The translations under genes and the position numbers were made by a program. Shown in pieces: positions 15,564 through 24,311 of a stretch of DNA of 64,000 bases. The stretch comes from Poriferisodalis sp965237655. GTDB lineage: Bacteria; Actinomycetota; Acidimicrobiia; Acidimicrobiales; Poriferisodalaceae. Every line of letters starts with the position of its first letter. Position 1 is the stretch's first letter. The DNA lies in assembly GCF_965237655.1 (NCBI RefSeq), contig NZ_CBDEGB010000002.1, forward strand, positions 1,922,001 through 1,986,000, in the 5' to 3' direction. The notes under the pieces are model-generated. The model was not told the origin of the DNA. It made no database searches and saw only the letters and a program-made list of their open reading frames with translations.

Positions 15564-16533
15564 TCAGGCGTAGCGGCGCAGCAGCATTGATGAGTTCTGA
15601 CCGCCGAACCCGAAGGCGTTGATCTGAACGATGGCGGCGTCGAGCTTGGCGGGCTCGGTGATCACGATGCGGAACTCGGCAGCAGGTTCGACACTGCGGG
15701 TTCCGGCGGTATTGGGAAGGGTGGTAGGCGTCGGCGAGGGTGGCGTGGCCACCGAAATCTGCGAAGACGTGCGCACCGCGAGTGCGGGCGTGTTGCTCGG
15801 ATTCGAGCACAACTGCGGCGCTGCCGTCGCCGGTGACGATGCCTTGGCGGTCGATGTCGAACGGGATCATGGCGCGTCGCGGATCGCGGCCTTGGGCACT
15901 CATCCCGTAGCGGGCATGGGCGTCGTACCACACGGGGCAGAAGCTGCCCTCCATCGTGCCGTCCCAGGAGGGCAGCCCTCCCTCGGTCGCGCCGACCAAC
16001 GCGACATCCACCTCACCAAGCTGGATCATCCCGGCGGCCAGCCCGATCGCATCGACCGACGACGCGCACGCAGTGGTGACGGTCAGCTGGGGCCCGTGCA
16101 GCCCGTAGCGCATGGCGAGCTGCGAAGCGGCCATGTTCGGAAGCACCTGAATCATCATCTTGCGATCGAACTCACCGCTGCGCTCGAGATCGTGCTGGCC
16201 CTTCATGAGCGCCCGAAGCCCGCCCATGCTGCTGCCGTGGACGATCGCCGTACGTCGGGTCGGGAGCTCGTCGATTCCCGACTCGTTCACGGACTGCTCC
16301 GTGGCGGCGATCGCGAACTGCGCGAACAGGTCCGTCCCCTCCACCACCTTCGGGCTCAGCCAGTCGAGCGGGTCGAAGTCGGTGACGCACGCCCACCAAC
16401 CGAAGCTCTCGTCGTTCGACCAGGGCGCAGGCGCGATCCCCACCACATTCGTGTCAAGCGAGGTGAGGAACGTGTCGACGTCGCTGCCGATGGGCGACAC
16501 GACGCCCCGGCCGGTGATCACTACTCGGTGCAT
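15564..16533 (-). pseudogene. Beta-ketoacyl synthase (KAS II-like) with internal deletion
   Basis: The 5' part (16533 to about 15715) is a good ketosynthase: VVITGRGVVSPIG, TVTTACASSVDA with the catalytic Cys at 156, and GIVTGDGSAAVVLE. After ADAYHPSQ the frame is lost. In another frame on the same strand the true C-terminus AAEFRIVITEP...INAFGFGGQNSSMLLRRYA runs from about 15690 to a stop at 15564. Around 100 residues, including both catalytic His motifs (NAHGTST and TKxxxGH), are missing. The enzyme cannot condense; it is a decaying paralogue of FabF at 60979-62160. Confidence 0.85.
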
Positions 16534-16613
16534 GCCGCTCTCCAGTTTGGCCGCGCGGCGGGACTCGCCGCATGAACTGCGCCTCCAGCGGACTCAGCCA
16601 GCTCTCCCGCCCA

Positions 16614-17450
16614 TCAGCACGCCGGATCTCCCGGGCAAGAGTCACGGCCAGCTGTAATGCGGGCCACCGCGATGGTGGTGTTGTCAATCAATCCAGCGAA
16701 TCGGGCGGTGTCAATCAGCGTGTCGGCAACCGCCTCGGCCGATCCCCGCCGCTCAGGCGGCAATGCGAAGCCGAGGCTCAGATCATCTGGATCGTCGCCG
16801 AACCAGCCTCGATCATGCGCCATCAAGACCGGGTCGAACAGCCCATCGGTCGCCAGAACGACAAGCAATCCCTGGTCGCGGACCCAGTCTTGGACACGCG
16901 CCGCGGGGACATCTTCGCTGAGGCTCTCGAGGTGACCCGGCGGCAGCTCATAGGTGCTGCCGGGACTCGCCCGGAACATGCCGATACCACGGCTGACGAA
17001 CCCCATCGGCCCGCCATGAGGCGTGCTGTGCCAGCCCGGCCCGCCCGCAATGGGCACCAAGAACGCCATCGAGTCCCCCACCCACGACAACAGCAGGCCA
17101 CCTTGGGGATTCCACGCTGCAACCACCAGCGTCGTGAGGGCGATCACCGACGACACACCCTCATCGGGGCCGCGCATCTCGGGGTGCAAGCTCCACGCGG
17201 CGGCGTTCGCCGCATCGAACGCTGCGGCCATCTCTGACTGGCTGGTGATGCAATCCGGCAGCGCATCCACCGCCACCTGCGCCGCCTCGTCCCCGAACGG
17301 ATGACCGCCCAGCCCATCGGCCACCGCCATCACCCACGAACCGTCAGCGTTCACGACCGTCCGGACACGATCCTCTTGCCGATCCCGCGGCCCAACCTCA
17401 GACCGCGTCGCGATGTCCATGTCGACCGAGGCGGCTGAAGTCCGGGACAT
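16614..17450 (-). CDS. PP2C-family serine/threonine protein phosphatase
   Basis: A 278-residue PPM/PP2C phosphatase. Metal and catalytic motifs in order are GPRDRQEDR (motif 1), AVADGLGGHPFGDEAA (DGxGGH), LLSWVGDSMAFLV (GDS), LVVLATDGLFDP (TDG) and DNTTIAVARI (DNxT). ATG 17450 gives the family N-terminus; an upstream GTG/ATG extension adds 39 unconserved residues. It dephosphorylates Ser/Thr on proteins using two Mg/Mn ions and has no membrane segment. No kinase partner is adjacent. It sits next to the ketosynthase pseudogene on the same strand. Confidence 0.85.
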   Translation of the reverse strand: MSRTSAASVDMDIATRSEVGPRDRQEDRVRTVVNADGSWVMAVADGLGGHPFGDEAAQVAVDALPDCITSQSEMAAAFDAANAAAWSLHPEMRGPDEGVSSVIALTTLVVAAWNPQGGLLLSWVGDSMAFLVPIAGGPGWHSTPHGGPMGFVSRGIGMFRASPGSTYELPPGHLESLSEDVPAARVQDWVRDQGLLVVLATDGLFDPVLMAHDRGWFGDDPDDLSLGFALPPERRGSAEAVADTLIDTARFAGLIDNTTIAVARITAGRDSCPGDPAC

Positions 17451-17590
17451 AGGGCATTCCGATCGAAGTCTCACCAGCGACGGTACCGAAACTGCACGAT
17501 GGGAACCGCACCGCTTTTGCGGTAGTGGCCTGGTGTGACATGACCTGCAATCCATGTGGATGGTCAATTTATATACTTTGAAACTTATAT

Positions 17591-17622
17591 TTACTGCAAG
17601 GTATTCAGTAATTTGGTATGAT
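17591..17622 (+). promoter_or_regulatory. Promoter/operator region of the AbiE locus
   Basis: TTACTG (17591-17596) and CAGTAA (17606-17611) are a perfect inverted repeat with 9-bp spacing, followed by TATGAT (17617-17622), a good -10 hexamer. The stretch 17565-17630 is markedly AT-rich for this genome. AbiEi proteins autorepress by binding inverted repeats upstream of their own gene, which fits. A GAGGAGG-like site precedes ATG 17669. Confidence 0.6.
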
Positions 17623-17668
17623 TTGTGTATAGAGAATCGCGGCAGAGTGCACGAGAGGAGGGCTTGAG

Positions 17669-18301
17669 ATGGCTGGCAGCGTCATTGGGCGACTGGGAGA
17701 TGTCCCCGCAGCTCAGCATGGGTATTTCACACGCGCGCAAGCCTCGGCGGCTGGGATTCCGGATTTTGATCTGACCAGGTCTGTGGGGCGCGGCCTGATC
17801 GAACGCGTAGGGCACGGCGTGTACAGGGTCGCGGGCGCCGGTTTCGATCCCCTGGCGGAACTGCGCATTGCATCGTTCCGGCTCGACCCGGAGCGAACAC
17901 CCCGCCAGCGCGCCGCCGATCCCAGGGTCTGGGTCGCTCTTCAGTCAGCCGCGAGAGTTCACGGTTTCGGAGTATTCGCCGGCGGGCCGCACACGTTCGT
18001 GTCGCGCGGTCGCATTCAGCCTGGTCACGGCACAAGCGTCCGCCGCCGATCGCGAGGGCTCGAGCGCGGCGACTGGGAACTCAAGGACGGGTTTGCGGTG
18101 ACGACGGTGAGCCGGACCACGGCCGATCTCATGAGCGATCATGTTGACGGCGGACACATCGGCCGGTTCATCAGCGACGCGCTCAACGCAGGCGCCATCA
18201 GCATGGTCCGACTGTGCGAGCGGCTCGGCGTGGACCCCGACGAGATCGAGTCCCTCCTCATGCAGAGCGGGGAACACGCGAGCGCCGGCGTCAATGACTG
18301 A
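17669..18301 (+). CDS. abiEi: AbiEi-type antitoxin/repressor
   Basis: A 210-residue type IV antitoxin. The N-terminal winged helix includes HGYFTRAQASAAGIP and GLIERVGHGVYRVAG; a C-terminal domain contains FAVTTVSRTTADLMSD. In the AbiE phage-abortive and plasmid-stabilising system, AbiEi represses transcription and counteracts AbiEii. It is preceded by the palindrome at 17591-17611 and overlaps the abiEii start by 8 nt, the usual coupling. It is intact although its partner gene is disrupted. Family call is strong; defence activity is inferred from the family. Confidence 0.83.
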   Translation: MAGSVIGRLGDVPAAQHGYFTRAQASAAGIPDFDLTRSVGRGLIERVGHGVYRVAGAGFDPLAELRIASFRLDPERTPRQRAADPRVWVALQSAARVHGFGVFAGGPHTFVSRGRIQPGHGTSVRRRSRGLERGDWELKDGFAVTTVSRTTADLMSDHVDGGHIGRFISDALNAGAISMVRLCERLGVDPDEIESLLMQSGEHASAGVND

Positions 18302-18436
18302 GGCCGACGGCGAGGGAGGCGAGCAAGCGGTTCCCTACCGCACACCCGACGCATTCGACCAGGCGCTCCAGGAGCGGATCGCGAGAGCTGCAAACTCCGA
18401 CTCCCTAAATGTCGCAGAGATTCGTCGCCAATTCGC

Positions 18437-18439
18437 TTA
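18437..18439. repeat. Left copy of IS5-element target duplication (TTA)
   Basis: TTA directly before the GAGG terminus, repeated at 19406-19408 after the CCTC terminus. The join restores the abiEii frame. Confidence 0.75.
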
Positions 18440-19405
18440 GAGGCCGCGCGGATAGGCGACCATCCACCAGTCGTCGGGTTGGGCCCGCTGTGATGCGGGC
18501 TGCTGTTCCAATCGACGACATGGTGGAGGTGCCTGCTCATCATGCGCGCTCTGACAAAGGCAGTGGTGGATGTCATCTGGGCGGCAGTCGAGCCGCTTTT
18601 GCCCCGCTCGCCGGATCGTCACCCGTTGGGCTGTCACCGGCCCCGCGTGTGCGACCGATTGTGTTTGCGGGGGATCATCTGGCGGCTGGTATTGGGCTGC
18701 TCATGGCGGTCCGTGGAGATCCTGTTGGACAACGCGGTGTCCGACACGACGCTGCGGTCACGCCGCGACGAGTGGGTCGCTGCGGGCGTTTTCGACCAGA
18801 TCGCAGCCGAGGCGATCGCCGCATGGGACCGCATCATGGGCCTGCGACTCGGTGATGTGTGCATCGACGGGTCCGTCCACAAGGCGCCCTGCGGCGGCCC
18901 CGGGACCGGCAAAAGCCCTGTTGACAGACGCAAATCGGGCTGGAAGTGGTCCCTCGCGGTCGACGCCGAAGGCGTGCCGGTCGCGTGGTGCGCGGACGGC
19001 GCGAACCGCAACGACATCATGCTGTTCGAGCCAACCATGGCCGAGCTCGAACGACAAGGACTGCATCACGACATCGACACCATCCACCTCGACCGCGGCT
19101 ACTGGGGCGCCCGCGTCGACGCCGCCGCGGACGCGGCCGGGATCTGCGACTTGGCGCGGCCGCCCAAACGCAAACCCAGCGCCGGCCCTGCCGAGCCGGC
19201 CACCGCCCCGCTGGGGCTGCGCTGGCATGTCGAGCGCGCCAACTCATGGCTCGCCGGCTACGGGCAGCTCAGACGCAACACCGACCGCCGACCCGAGCAC
19301 CGCCAAGCCCAGCTCGCCCTCGCCGTCACCTTGATCATCACCCTCAAACTCATCGACCACCACGACCGCTGGCAACCCCACTGACCCACCTATCCGCTCA
19401 TCCTC
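18440..19405 (+). mobile_element. IS5-family (IS427-like) insertion sequence, 966 bp
   Basis: Imperfect terminal inverted repeats: GAGGCCGCGCGGATAGGCG at the left and, in reverse complement, GAGGATGAGCGGATAGGTG at the right, sharing GCGGATAGG. Flanked by TTA duplications and carrying one intact transposase gene. Target duplication and size fit IS427-group IS5 elements. Inserted in abiEii. Confidence 0.88.
18542..19384 (+). CDS. IS5-family transposase
   Basis: A 280-residue DDE transposase. An N-terminal DUF4096-like domain (WAAVEPLLPRSPDRHPLG, then GIIWRLVLGCSWR) is followed by catalytic residues D109 (VCIDGSVHK), D184 (IHLDRGYWG) and E231 (RWHVERANSWL). The sequence ends 21 bp before the right tip of the element. 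Single uninterrupted frame, so no programmed frameshift is needed. Probably functional. Confidence 0.92.
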   Translation: MRALTKAVVDVIWAAVEPLLPRSPDRHPLGCHRPRVCDRLCLRGIIWRLVLGCSWRSVEILLDNAVSDTTLRSRRDEWVAAGVFDQIAAEAIAAWDRIMGLRLGDVCIDGSVHKAPCGGPGTGKSPVDRRKSGWKWSLAVDAEGVPVAWCADGANRNDIMLFEPTMAELERQGLHHDIDTIHLDRGYWGARVDAAADAAGICDLARPPKRKPSAGPAEPATAPLGLRWHVERANSWLAGYGQLRRNTDRRPEHRQAQLALAVTLIITLKLIDHHDRWQPH

Positions 19406-19408
19406 TTA
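19406..19408. repeat. Right copy of IS5-element target duplication (TTA)
   Basis: TTA following the CCTC end at 19405; see 18437-18439. Confidence 0.75.
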
Positions 19409-20253
19409 CAGCCGATTCCTGTACCGCGTGTTCGCCTCAGGCGACTCCGGATGGGTGCTCAAGGGCGCAACAGGGCTACTGGCACGCATACCCAACCGTG
19501 CTCGCCACAGCCTCGACATCGACCTGATGCGCCGCGACGACCTGCGTGAAGCCATCAGGTTGCTGCAGGTCCTCGGGCACCAGCGCGCTGACAATGACTT
19601 CTTCACATTCGACGTGCAACCGCAACGAGAACCCGCAGTCGACGCGCCCAACGCGGCGCTGTCAGCAACGGCATACCTAGGAGAGCGTGAATTCGAGAGG
19701 TTCAAGATCGATCTCGTTGTCGAATCGAACATGACGGCAAAACCTGAATCTGTCAGTCCAATCAAGCCGGTCGAGATCGCGGGACTGCGGTCGGTCCCAT
19801 ATCTGGTGTACCCGCTCGTCGACCACATCGCCGACAAGCACGCCGCCATGCTCGCCGACTATCTCGGACGCCCGAGCAGCCGGTACCGCAATCTCGTCGA
19901 CTTGGCCATCATCGCCGGGTCGGAATCAGTCGGCGCAGCGACACTCAGCCACGCGCTGCACAGCGAATACGCGCATCGTCACATTCAGACACCCACAGTC
20001 GTCACGCTGCCGTCAGACGAATGGATTCCCGGCTACGAACAAGCGGCGAAACATGTCCCGAACCTGCCTCAACGCACCGCTGACGAAGCGCTGGAACTGG
20101 TAGGCAAGTTGCTCAATCCCATCCTCGCGGGCCGCACGGCCGGTACCTAGAGTCCGAGCGGAGCCCGCTGGACGGACTGACGGCGGTGCCGACTTCGCCT
20201 CAAGCGGCTCGGCGCGTCCGCAATTGACTGCTACCGCCGAGCCCGCTAGGCGC

Positions 20254-20529
20254 TCACACTTGCAGCACGTACAGCTCGCGATACTGGCCCAGTGTCTCCA
20301 CCATGCGCTGACGTTCGGCCAATGTGGCCGCGTGCAGCCTGCGCCAATCGGCGGCGTCCAACGTGTCGGCCGCGTCGGGGTCTTCGTCGTCGAACTGGAC
20401 GGTCTGTAGGTGGTCAGCCGCGAGCCCTAGTTCGTGCGGCGAGATGTATTGACACAGCACCGTCACGGTCGCCCTTAGCACGGCGTTCCGTGCTTGCTGC
20501 TGAGTGATGAAGTCGGCAGTTTCGCTCAT
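20254..20529 (-). CDS. Small hypothetical protein
   Basis: A 91-residue protein starting MSETADFITQQQARN if ATG 20529 is used; eight more residues are possible from a codon at 20553. Mostly helical and acidic in the middle (FDDEDPDAADTLD). No family recognised, no signal or membrane segment. It lies alone between the AbiE locus and the Rieske operon, facing the former. Codon use looks like a real gene, but it could be a spurious frame. Confidence 0.45.
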   Translation of the reverse strand: MSETADFITQQQARNAVLRATVTVLCQYISPHELGLAADHLQTVQFDDEDPDAADTLDAADWRRLHAATLAERQRMVETLGQYRELYVLQV

Positions 20530-20802
20530 GGCTGAGAGGGTAACCGTGGCCAACCGAGGCGGCGCTGGGGGTAGCCGAGGGGTAACTGAGGGGCGAATAG
20601 GGCGCTGACCTGTGGCTATCCGCTCCCCTTGGCTCCATATCTGCCCCCACAGCGAGACATCGCTTGATCGTGGCAGCCGACAACCCGCTGGGCCCGGACG
20701 GTCGGAGTGACGTTCGCCATGGCAGGCGGGCTGATGCCCTGCTATGCAACGGATAATGGAGTGAGTATCGCGACGCGGAACCGTGAGGAATGGAGTGACG
20801 TG
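20530..20802. promoter_or_regulatory. Upstream region of the Rieske/molybdenum hydroxylase operon with direct repeats
   Basis: About 270 bp without a gene. AATGGAGTGA occurs at 20755-20764 and again at 20789-20798 (34 bp apart), and the core GGAGTGACGT is at 20704-20713 and 20792-20801. The last copy overlaps the ribosome-binding position of the Rieske gene. These could be regulator sites, for instance for the IclR protein at the operon end; that is inference. Confidence 0.4.
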
Positions 20803-21936
20803 ATGTCAGATACGTCCGAGGTAGATTCGAGAGGGACCAGGGTCGCGTTGGACCAGGCGACCCATGCGCCGGGCGCGATCTATGCCAGTCCGGAGATCTT
20901 CCGTCGCGAGGTGGCCGAATACTTCAAACGCGAGTGGCTCTACGCAGGACGGGTCGAGGAGCTGGCCGATCCGGGTGACTACATGGCGCTGCGCCTGGTT
21001 GGCGAGCCCGTACTGCTCTCGCGCGATCGAGACGGTCAGCTACACGCCAGCTACAACATGTGCGTCCACCGAGGTGTCGAGGTTGCGTACGGATCGGGCA
21101 ATCTCAAGGCATTCAGCTGCCCGTACCACGGTTGGGTCTACGGTCTCGACGGCCAGTTGAAAGGCGCCGCCTTCATGGCCGAGAGCAAGGGATTCGACGT
21201 CGCCGATTGCGCCCTGACACCACTGCGGCTCGACGTCTGGCGGGGCAACATCTTCATCAACTTCGATCACGATGCCGGACCGCTGGCTGACGCAATGGCC
21301 GGGATCGACGAGGAGTTCTCTTTCCTCGGGTGGGAGAAATGCCGCCTGGGCAACAAGATCGAAATCGACCTCGCGTGCAACTGGAAGTTCATACACGAGA
21401 ACTTGATGGACTTCTACCACGTCGGGGTGCTGCACGCGGACAGCTTCGGCGCCAACTTCAAGTTCGAGCCCGACCACGTGAACATCAAACCCGACGGCGG
21501 TCTTTCGATCTTCTACGATGCCGGCCCTCCCACGCCGGGCGCCGAGCCACTGCTCGGCAAAATGCCGTGGCTCGAGGACAGGCCGCACAGTTTTGCCTGT
21601 ACTGCGTTCACCGCGCCCAACCTGACGTTCTTCGGCCGCATCGACTGCATTCGGCCGATGATCTCGTGGCCGATCGACGAGGGCCGCACCCGGGTGGTCA
21701 TCTACCAACTGTTTCCCGAGGAATTCTTCGACAGGCCGGACTTCGTCGAGACGCTGAAGATCTACCACGACTATCAGATCCTGGTACTCGAAGAGGACCG
21801 AATCATGATCGAGTCGATGCAACAGGCGATGAGTTCACCCGCCTACCGGCCCGGGCGTATGAGCACCCTGGAGAAGGGCGTTCACAACTTCCTCAACGGC
21901 TATCTGGACCGCGTGATCGGTGGAGCGACCCCATGA
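20803..21936 (+). CDS. Rieske-type aromatic ring-hydroxylating oxygenase, alpha subunit
   Basis: A 377-residue oxygenase subunit. The Rieske [2Fe-2S] ligands are C87 and H89 (CVHRG) with C106 and H109 (CPYHGW). The mononuclear iron site lies in ENLMDFYHVGVLHADSF, with two His and a distal acidic ligand further on. ATG 20803 was chosen because it gives the usual N-terminus; an earlier GTG/ATG would include the regulatory region. It inserts one or two oxygen atoms into an aromatic or N-methyl/O-methyl substrate. It needs a ferredoxin/reductase, which is not in this operon. Its stop overlaps the next start by 4 nt. Confidence 0.9.
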   Translation: MSDTSEVDSRGTRVALDQATHAPGAIYASPEIFRREVAEYFKREWLYAGRVEELADPGDYMALRLVGEPVLLSRDRDGQLHASYNMCVHRGVEVAYGSGNLKAFSCPYHGWVYGLDGQLKGAAFMAESKGFDVADCALTPLRLDVWRGNIFINFDHDAGPLADAMAGIDEEFSFLGWEKCRLGNKIEIDLACNWKFIHENLMDFYHVGVLHADSFGANFKFEPDHVNIKPDGGLSIFYDAGPPTPGAEPLLGKMPWLEDRPHSFACTAFTAPNLTFFGRIDCIRPMISWPIDEGRTRVVIYQLFPEEFFDRPDFVETLKIYHDYQILVLEEDRIMIESMQQAMSSPAYRPGRMSTLEKGVHNFLNGYLDRVIGGATP

Positions 21937-22961
21937 CAGCCACTGTTGCCGGCGCAGCGGACGTGCTGATGCGCGACTACATGGCATTGGAGCCGAACGA
22001 GACCGTCCTGATCACCGCCGACACCGACAGCGACGAAGTGGTGTGGCAGGCGGTGCTCGCAGCATCACTGCTCGCCGGTGCCAATGCATCGGTCCTGTTG
22101 ATCCCGCCGCTTCCGTATCAAGGTCGCCTTGCCGACCCGTACCTCACTCCGGCTGTTTCGGCCGCAGCGCTGGCCGCAGATGTGTGGATTGATCTCACGT
22201 TCCCCTACCTCGCTGGTTCGGAGCTTCACGATCAGGCGATGGAGGGCGAACACATCCGCTATCTGCTGGGTGCCGACCTTAACGCCGAGGGCCTGTTGAG
22301 GCTGTTTGGGCGGGTCGATCTCGACCGCTACTTCGCGGTACACCATGCCTTTGACGCGCTGGTGAACGAAGCGGTCGGCAAGACCGTGCGCATCACGGAC
22401 AACGCTGGCACCGACGTGAGCTTCATTCTCGGGCCGCGTGGATTCTCCAAGCCGCGACGAGCCGATAAGCCAGGGACGGTCCTGGTGCCGGGGCAATGCA
22501 CGATGTTCCCCGAAGTCGAATCGGTGAAGGGGCGCATCGAGGTCGGTGCCATCTTTCACGAGTACTACACCCAGCTCGCTGCACCCATGACCCTCGAGAT
22601 CGATGGCCGCATTCGGGCCATTGCGGGCGGAGGCAATGAGCGATCCGTCGCGGACCGAGCCCTGCGGCGGGCAGGTTCGGACGGCAACTATGGATATGTC
22701 ATTCACTTCACCCACGGCATCCATCCCACGGCCCGAGTTACGGGCGACTCGTTCATCGAGGACACCCGTGCCCGGGGCAACAACGCCATCGGCATGGGCA
22801 TGCCGTGGTGGGACCCCGGCGGCGGTGAGAACCACCCCGACGCTGTATTGTTCTTGCACACGATCGACATCGATGGTCGACGTGTCGTCGAAGACGGTGC
22901 CATCGTGGGCCCTGAGTCGTTGGTGGCTCTCGCAGCAGAGCTGCGGCCCATCGTCGGCTGA
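21933..22961 (+). CDS. M29 aminopeptidase-like / NicX-like metalloenzyme
   Basis: A 342-residue protein of the thermophilic-aminopeptidase (M29) superfamily, which also contains 2,5-dihydroxypyridine 5,6-dioxygenase (NicX). Candidate metal ligands are Glu in MFPEVESVKGRIEVG, His in HFTHGIHPTA, and His/Asp in ENHPDAVLFLHTID. Length is close to NicX (about 350) and shorter than classical M29 peptidases (about 400). It is sandwiched between a Rieske oxygenase and a molybdenum hydroxylase with overlapping ends, a setting that favours ring cleavage of a hydroxylated N-heterocycle over peptide hydrolysis. ATG 21933 overlaps the Rieske stop. Confidence 0.72.
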   Translation: MTATVAGAADVLMRDYMALEPNETVLITADTDSDEVVWQAVLAASLLAGANASVLLIPPLPYQGRLADPYLTPAVSAAALAADVWIDLTFPYLAGSELHDQAMEGEHIRYLLGADLNAEGLLRLFGRVDLDRYFAVHHAFDALVNEAVGKTVRITDNAGTDVSFILGPRGFSKPRRADKPGTVLVPGQCTMFPEVESVKGRIEVGAIFHEYYTQLAAPMTLEIDGRIRAIAGGGNERSVADRALRRAGSDGNYGYVIHFTHGIHPTARVTGDSFIEDTRARGNNAIGMGMPWWDPGGGENHPDAVLFLHTIDIDGRRVVEDGAIVGPESLVALAAELRPIVG

Positions 22962-22967
22962 GTCTCC

Positions 22968-23825
22968 ATGAAACCCGCACCATTCTCGTTTGTTGCCCCC
23001 GAGTCGCTCGACGCGGTGGTCCGAGCCATGGCCGAGTACGGCGATGACGCTCGGATTCTCGCAGGAGGCCAGAGCCTGGTTCCGCTCATGAATCTCCGGC
23101 TGGCCCGACCCGAGGTGCTCGTGTCGATCAACCGCTGTCAAGAGCTCGACTACATCCGGCTCTCGAACGATCGCCTCGTCGTCGGTGCGCTCGTGCGCCA
23201 GATTGATGCCGAGACCGACTCGCTGGTCGAAGCCGAGTGCCCGTTGCTGGCCAAGGCGCTCCCCCACGTCGGGCTACCCGCTACGCGCAACCGTGGCACC
23301 GTCTGCGGCAGTCTGGCCCATTGCGACCCGCTAGCCGAGTTGCCGGCCGTTGCGCTCGCGTTGGAGGCCGATCTGGTGCTCACGAGTGTCACTGGCGAAC
23401 GTCGGGTTCCGGCTCACGACTTCTTCGTAGCTGACATGACTACCAGCATCGAGCCAGGTGAGGTCGTTTCGGCGGTCACGTTCAGACGACAGGACCCAAG
23501 CGAACGAAGCGCCCTGGGGGAAGTCTCGAACGGGGGCCACGCGTTCGCGGTGGGCGGGGTCGCATTGCGGTGGGGCAGCGTGGACGGCGTCTGCACGATG
23601 GCACGCATCGCGGCGTTCGGCGTTGGGTCGGTGGCCCAGCGTTTGATCGACGCCGAGGGCGCGCTGGTCGGCTCCGACCTCGGCCCAGAAGCAATCGCAG
23701 CCGCCGTCGCGACGGCCCGCAGCGCAGTCAATCCGACCGGTGACATCCACGCCGACGCCGAGTACCGACGACACCTCGTCGGCGTCCTTGTTGAACGCGG
23801 CCTGCTGGACGGGGAGGGTCCATGA
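22968..23825 (+). CDS. Molybdenum hydroxylase FAD-binding subunit (CoxM-like)
   Basis: A 285-residue medium subunit of a xanthine oxidase-family molybdenum hydroxylase. FAD motifs are ILAGGQSLVPLMNLR near residues 31-45 and the second segment ATRNRGTVCGSLAHCDPLAELP near 105-125. It passes electrons from the iron-sulfur subunit to an acceptor through FAD. ATG 22968 begins MKPAPFSFVAP, a standard start. The stop overlaps the start of the 2Fe-2S subunit gene by 4 nt. Subunit order M-S-L is the same as in CO dehydrogenase and many N-heterocycle dehydrogenases. Confidence 0.9.
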   Translation: MKPAPFSFVAPESLDAVVRAMAEYGDDARILAGGQSLVPLMNLRLARPEVLVSINRCQELDYIRLSNDRLVVGALVRQIDAETDSLVEAECPLLAKALPHVGLPATRNRGTVCGSLAHCDPLAELPAVALALEADLVLTSVTGERRVPAHDFFVADMTTSIEPGEVVSAVTFRRQDPSERSALGEVSNGGHAFAVGGVALRWGSVDGVCTMARIAAFGVGSVAQRLIDAEGALVGSDLGPEAIAAAVATARSAVNPTGDIHADAEYRRHLVGVLVERGLLDGEGP

Positions 23826-24311
23826 CAGACGAATACCAGGTGAAGGATCACCGTCAACGGGCGAAGCCGAGAATCCCGTGTGGAGCCGCGGCGGTTGCTC
23901 GTCGACTTCCTGCGACACGATCTCGGCCTGACGGGCACCCACATCGGCTGTGAGCAAGGGGTGTGCGGTGCGTGCACGGTGCTGCTCGACGGCCGCACCG
24001 CACGCAGCTGCCTGCACTTCGCTGTGGCGGTTGACGGATCGGACATCCGCACCGTGGAAGATCTCGCAGACCTCGATGAGCTCCATCCGATCCAAGAGAT
24101 GTTCCACCGCAAACATGCCCTCCAGTGCGGTTTCTGCACGCCGGGATTCCTCCTCACGGCGGTCGAGTTGCTGGAACGCACCGCCGACCCCGATGAGGCC
24201 ACCATCCGGGAGGCACTGATGAACAACGTCTGTCGCTGCACCGGCTACGCCAACATCGTCGATGCGGTAGCTGAGGCCGCGGTGGAGCTGCGACGAGGGC
24301 ACCGAGCATGA
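23822..24311 (+). CDS. Molybdenum hydroxylase 2Fe-2S subunit (CoxS-like), apparent frameshift near the start
   Basis: The main frame carries both clusters: HIGCEQGVCGACTVLLDG with a later Cys in ARSC, and CGFCTPGF with CRCTGYAN. The natural start is ATG 23822 (MTDEYQV), overlapping coxM's stop, but that frame is one base out. Deleting a single A near 23843-23844 joins MTDEYQV directly to RITVNG and VEPRRLLVDFLRHD, giving a 162-residue protein of exactly the usual size. Without correction only a GTG at 23880 is available, losing the first beta-strands of the ferredoxin fold. Sequencing error or a real one-base mutation; the rest is well conserved. Confidence 0.82.

Larger units (their letters stand above)
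18294..20150 (+). pseudogene. abiEii: AbiEii-type nucleotidyltransferase toxin, split by an IS5-family insertion
   Basis: The 5' part (18294-18439) encodes YRTPDAFDQALQERIARAA and ends in the IS. The 3' part (from 19409) encodes SGWVLKGATGLLARIP and HSLDIDLMR, the nucleotidyltransferase core of DUF1814/AbiEii, through to a stop at 20150. Removing 18440-19405 and one TTA copy joins RRQFAY to SRFLYRVFASG in frame, giving a 295-residue protein, the normal AbiEii length. The insertion lies before the catalytic core, so the present gene cannot make a full toxin. A downstream restart at about 19428 would still carry the core motif. Confidence 0.9.
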
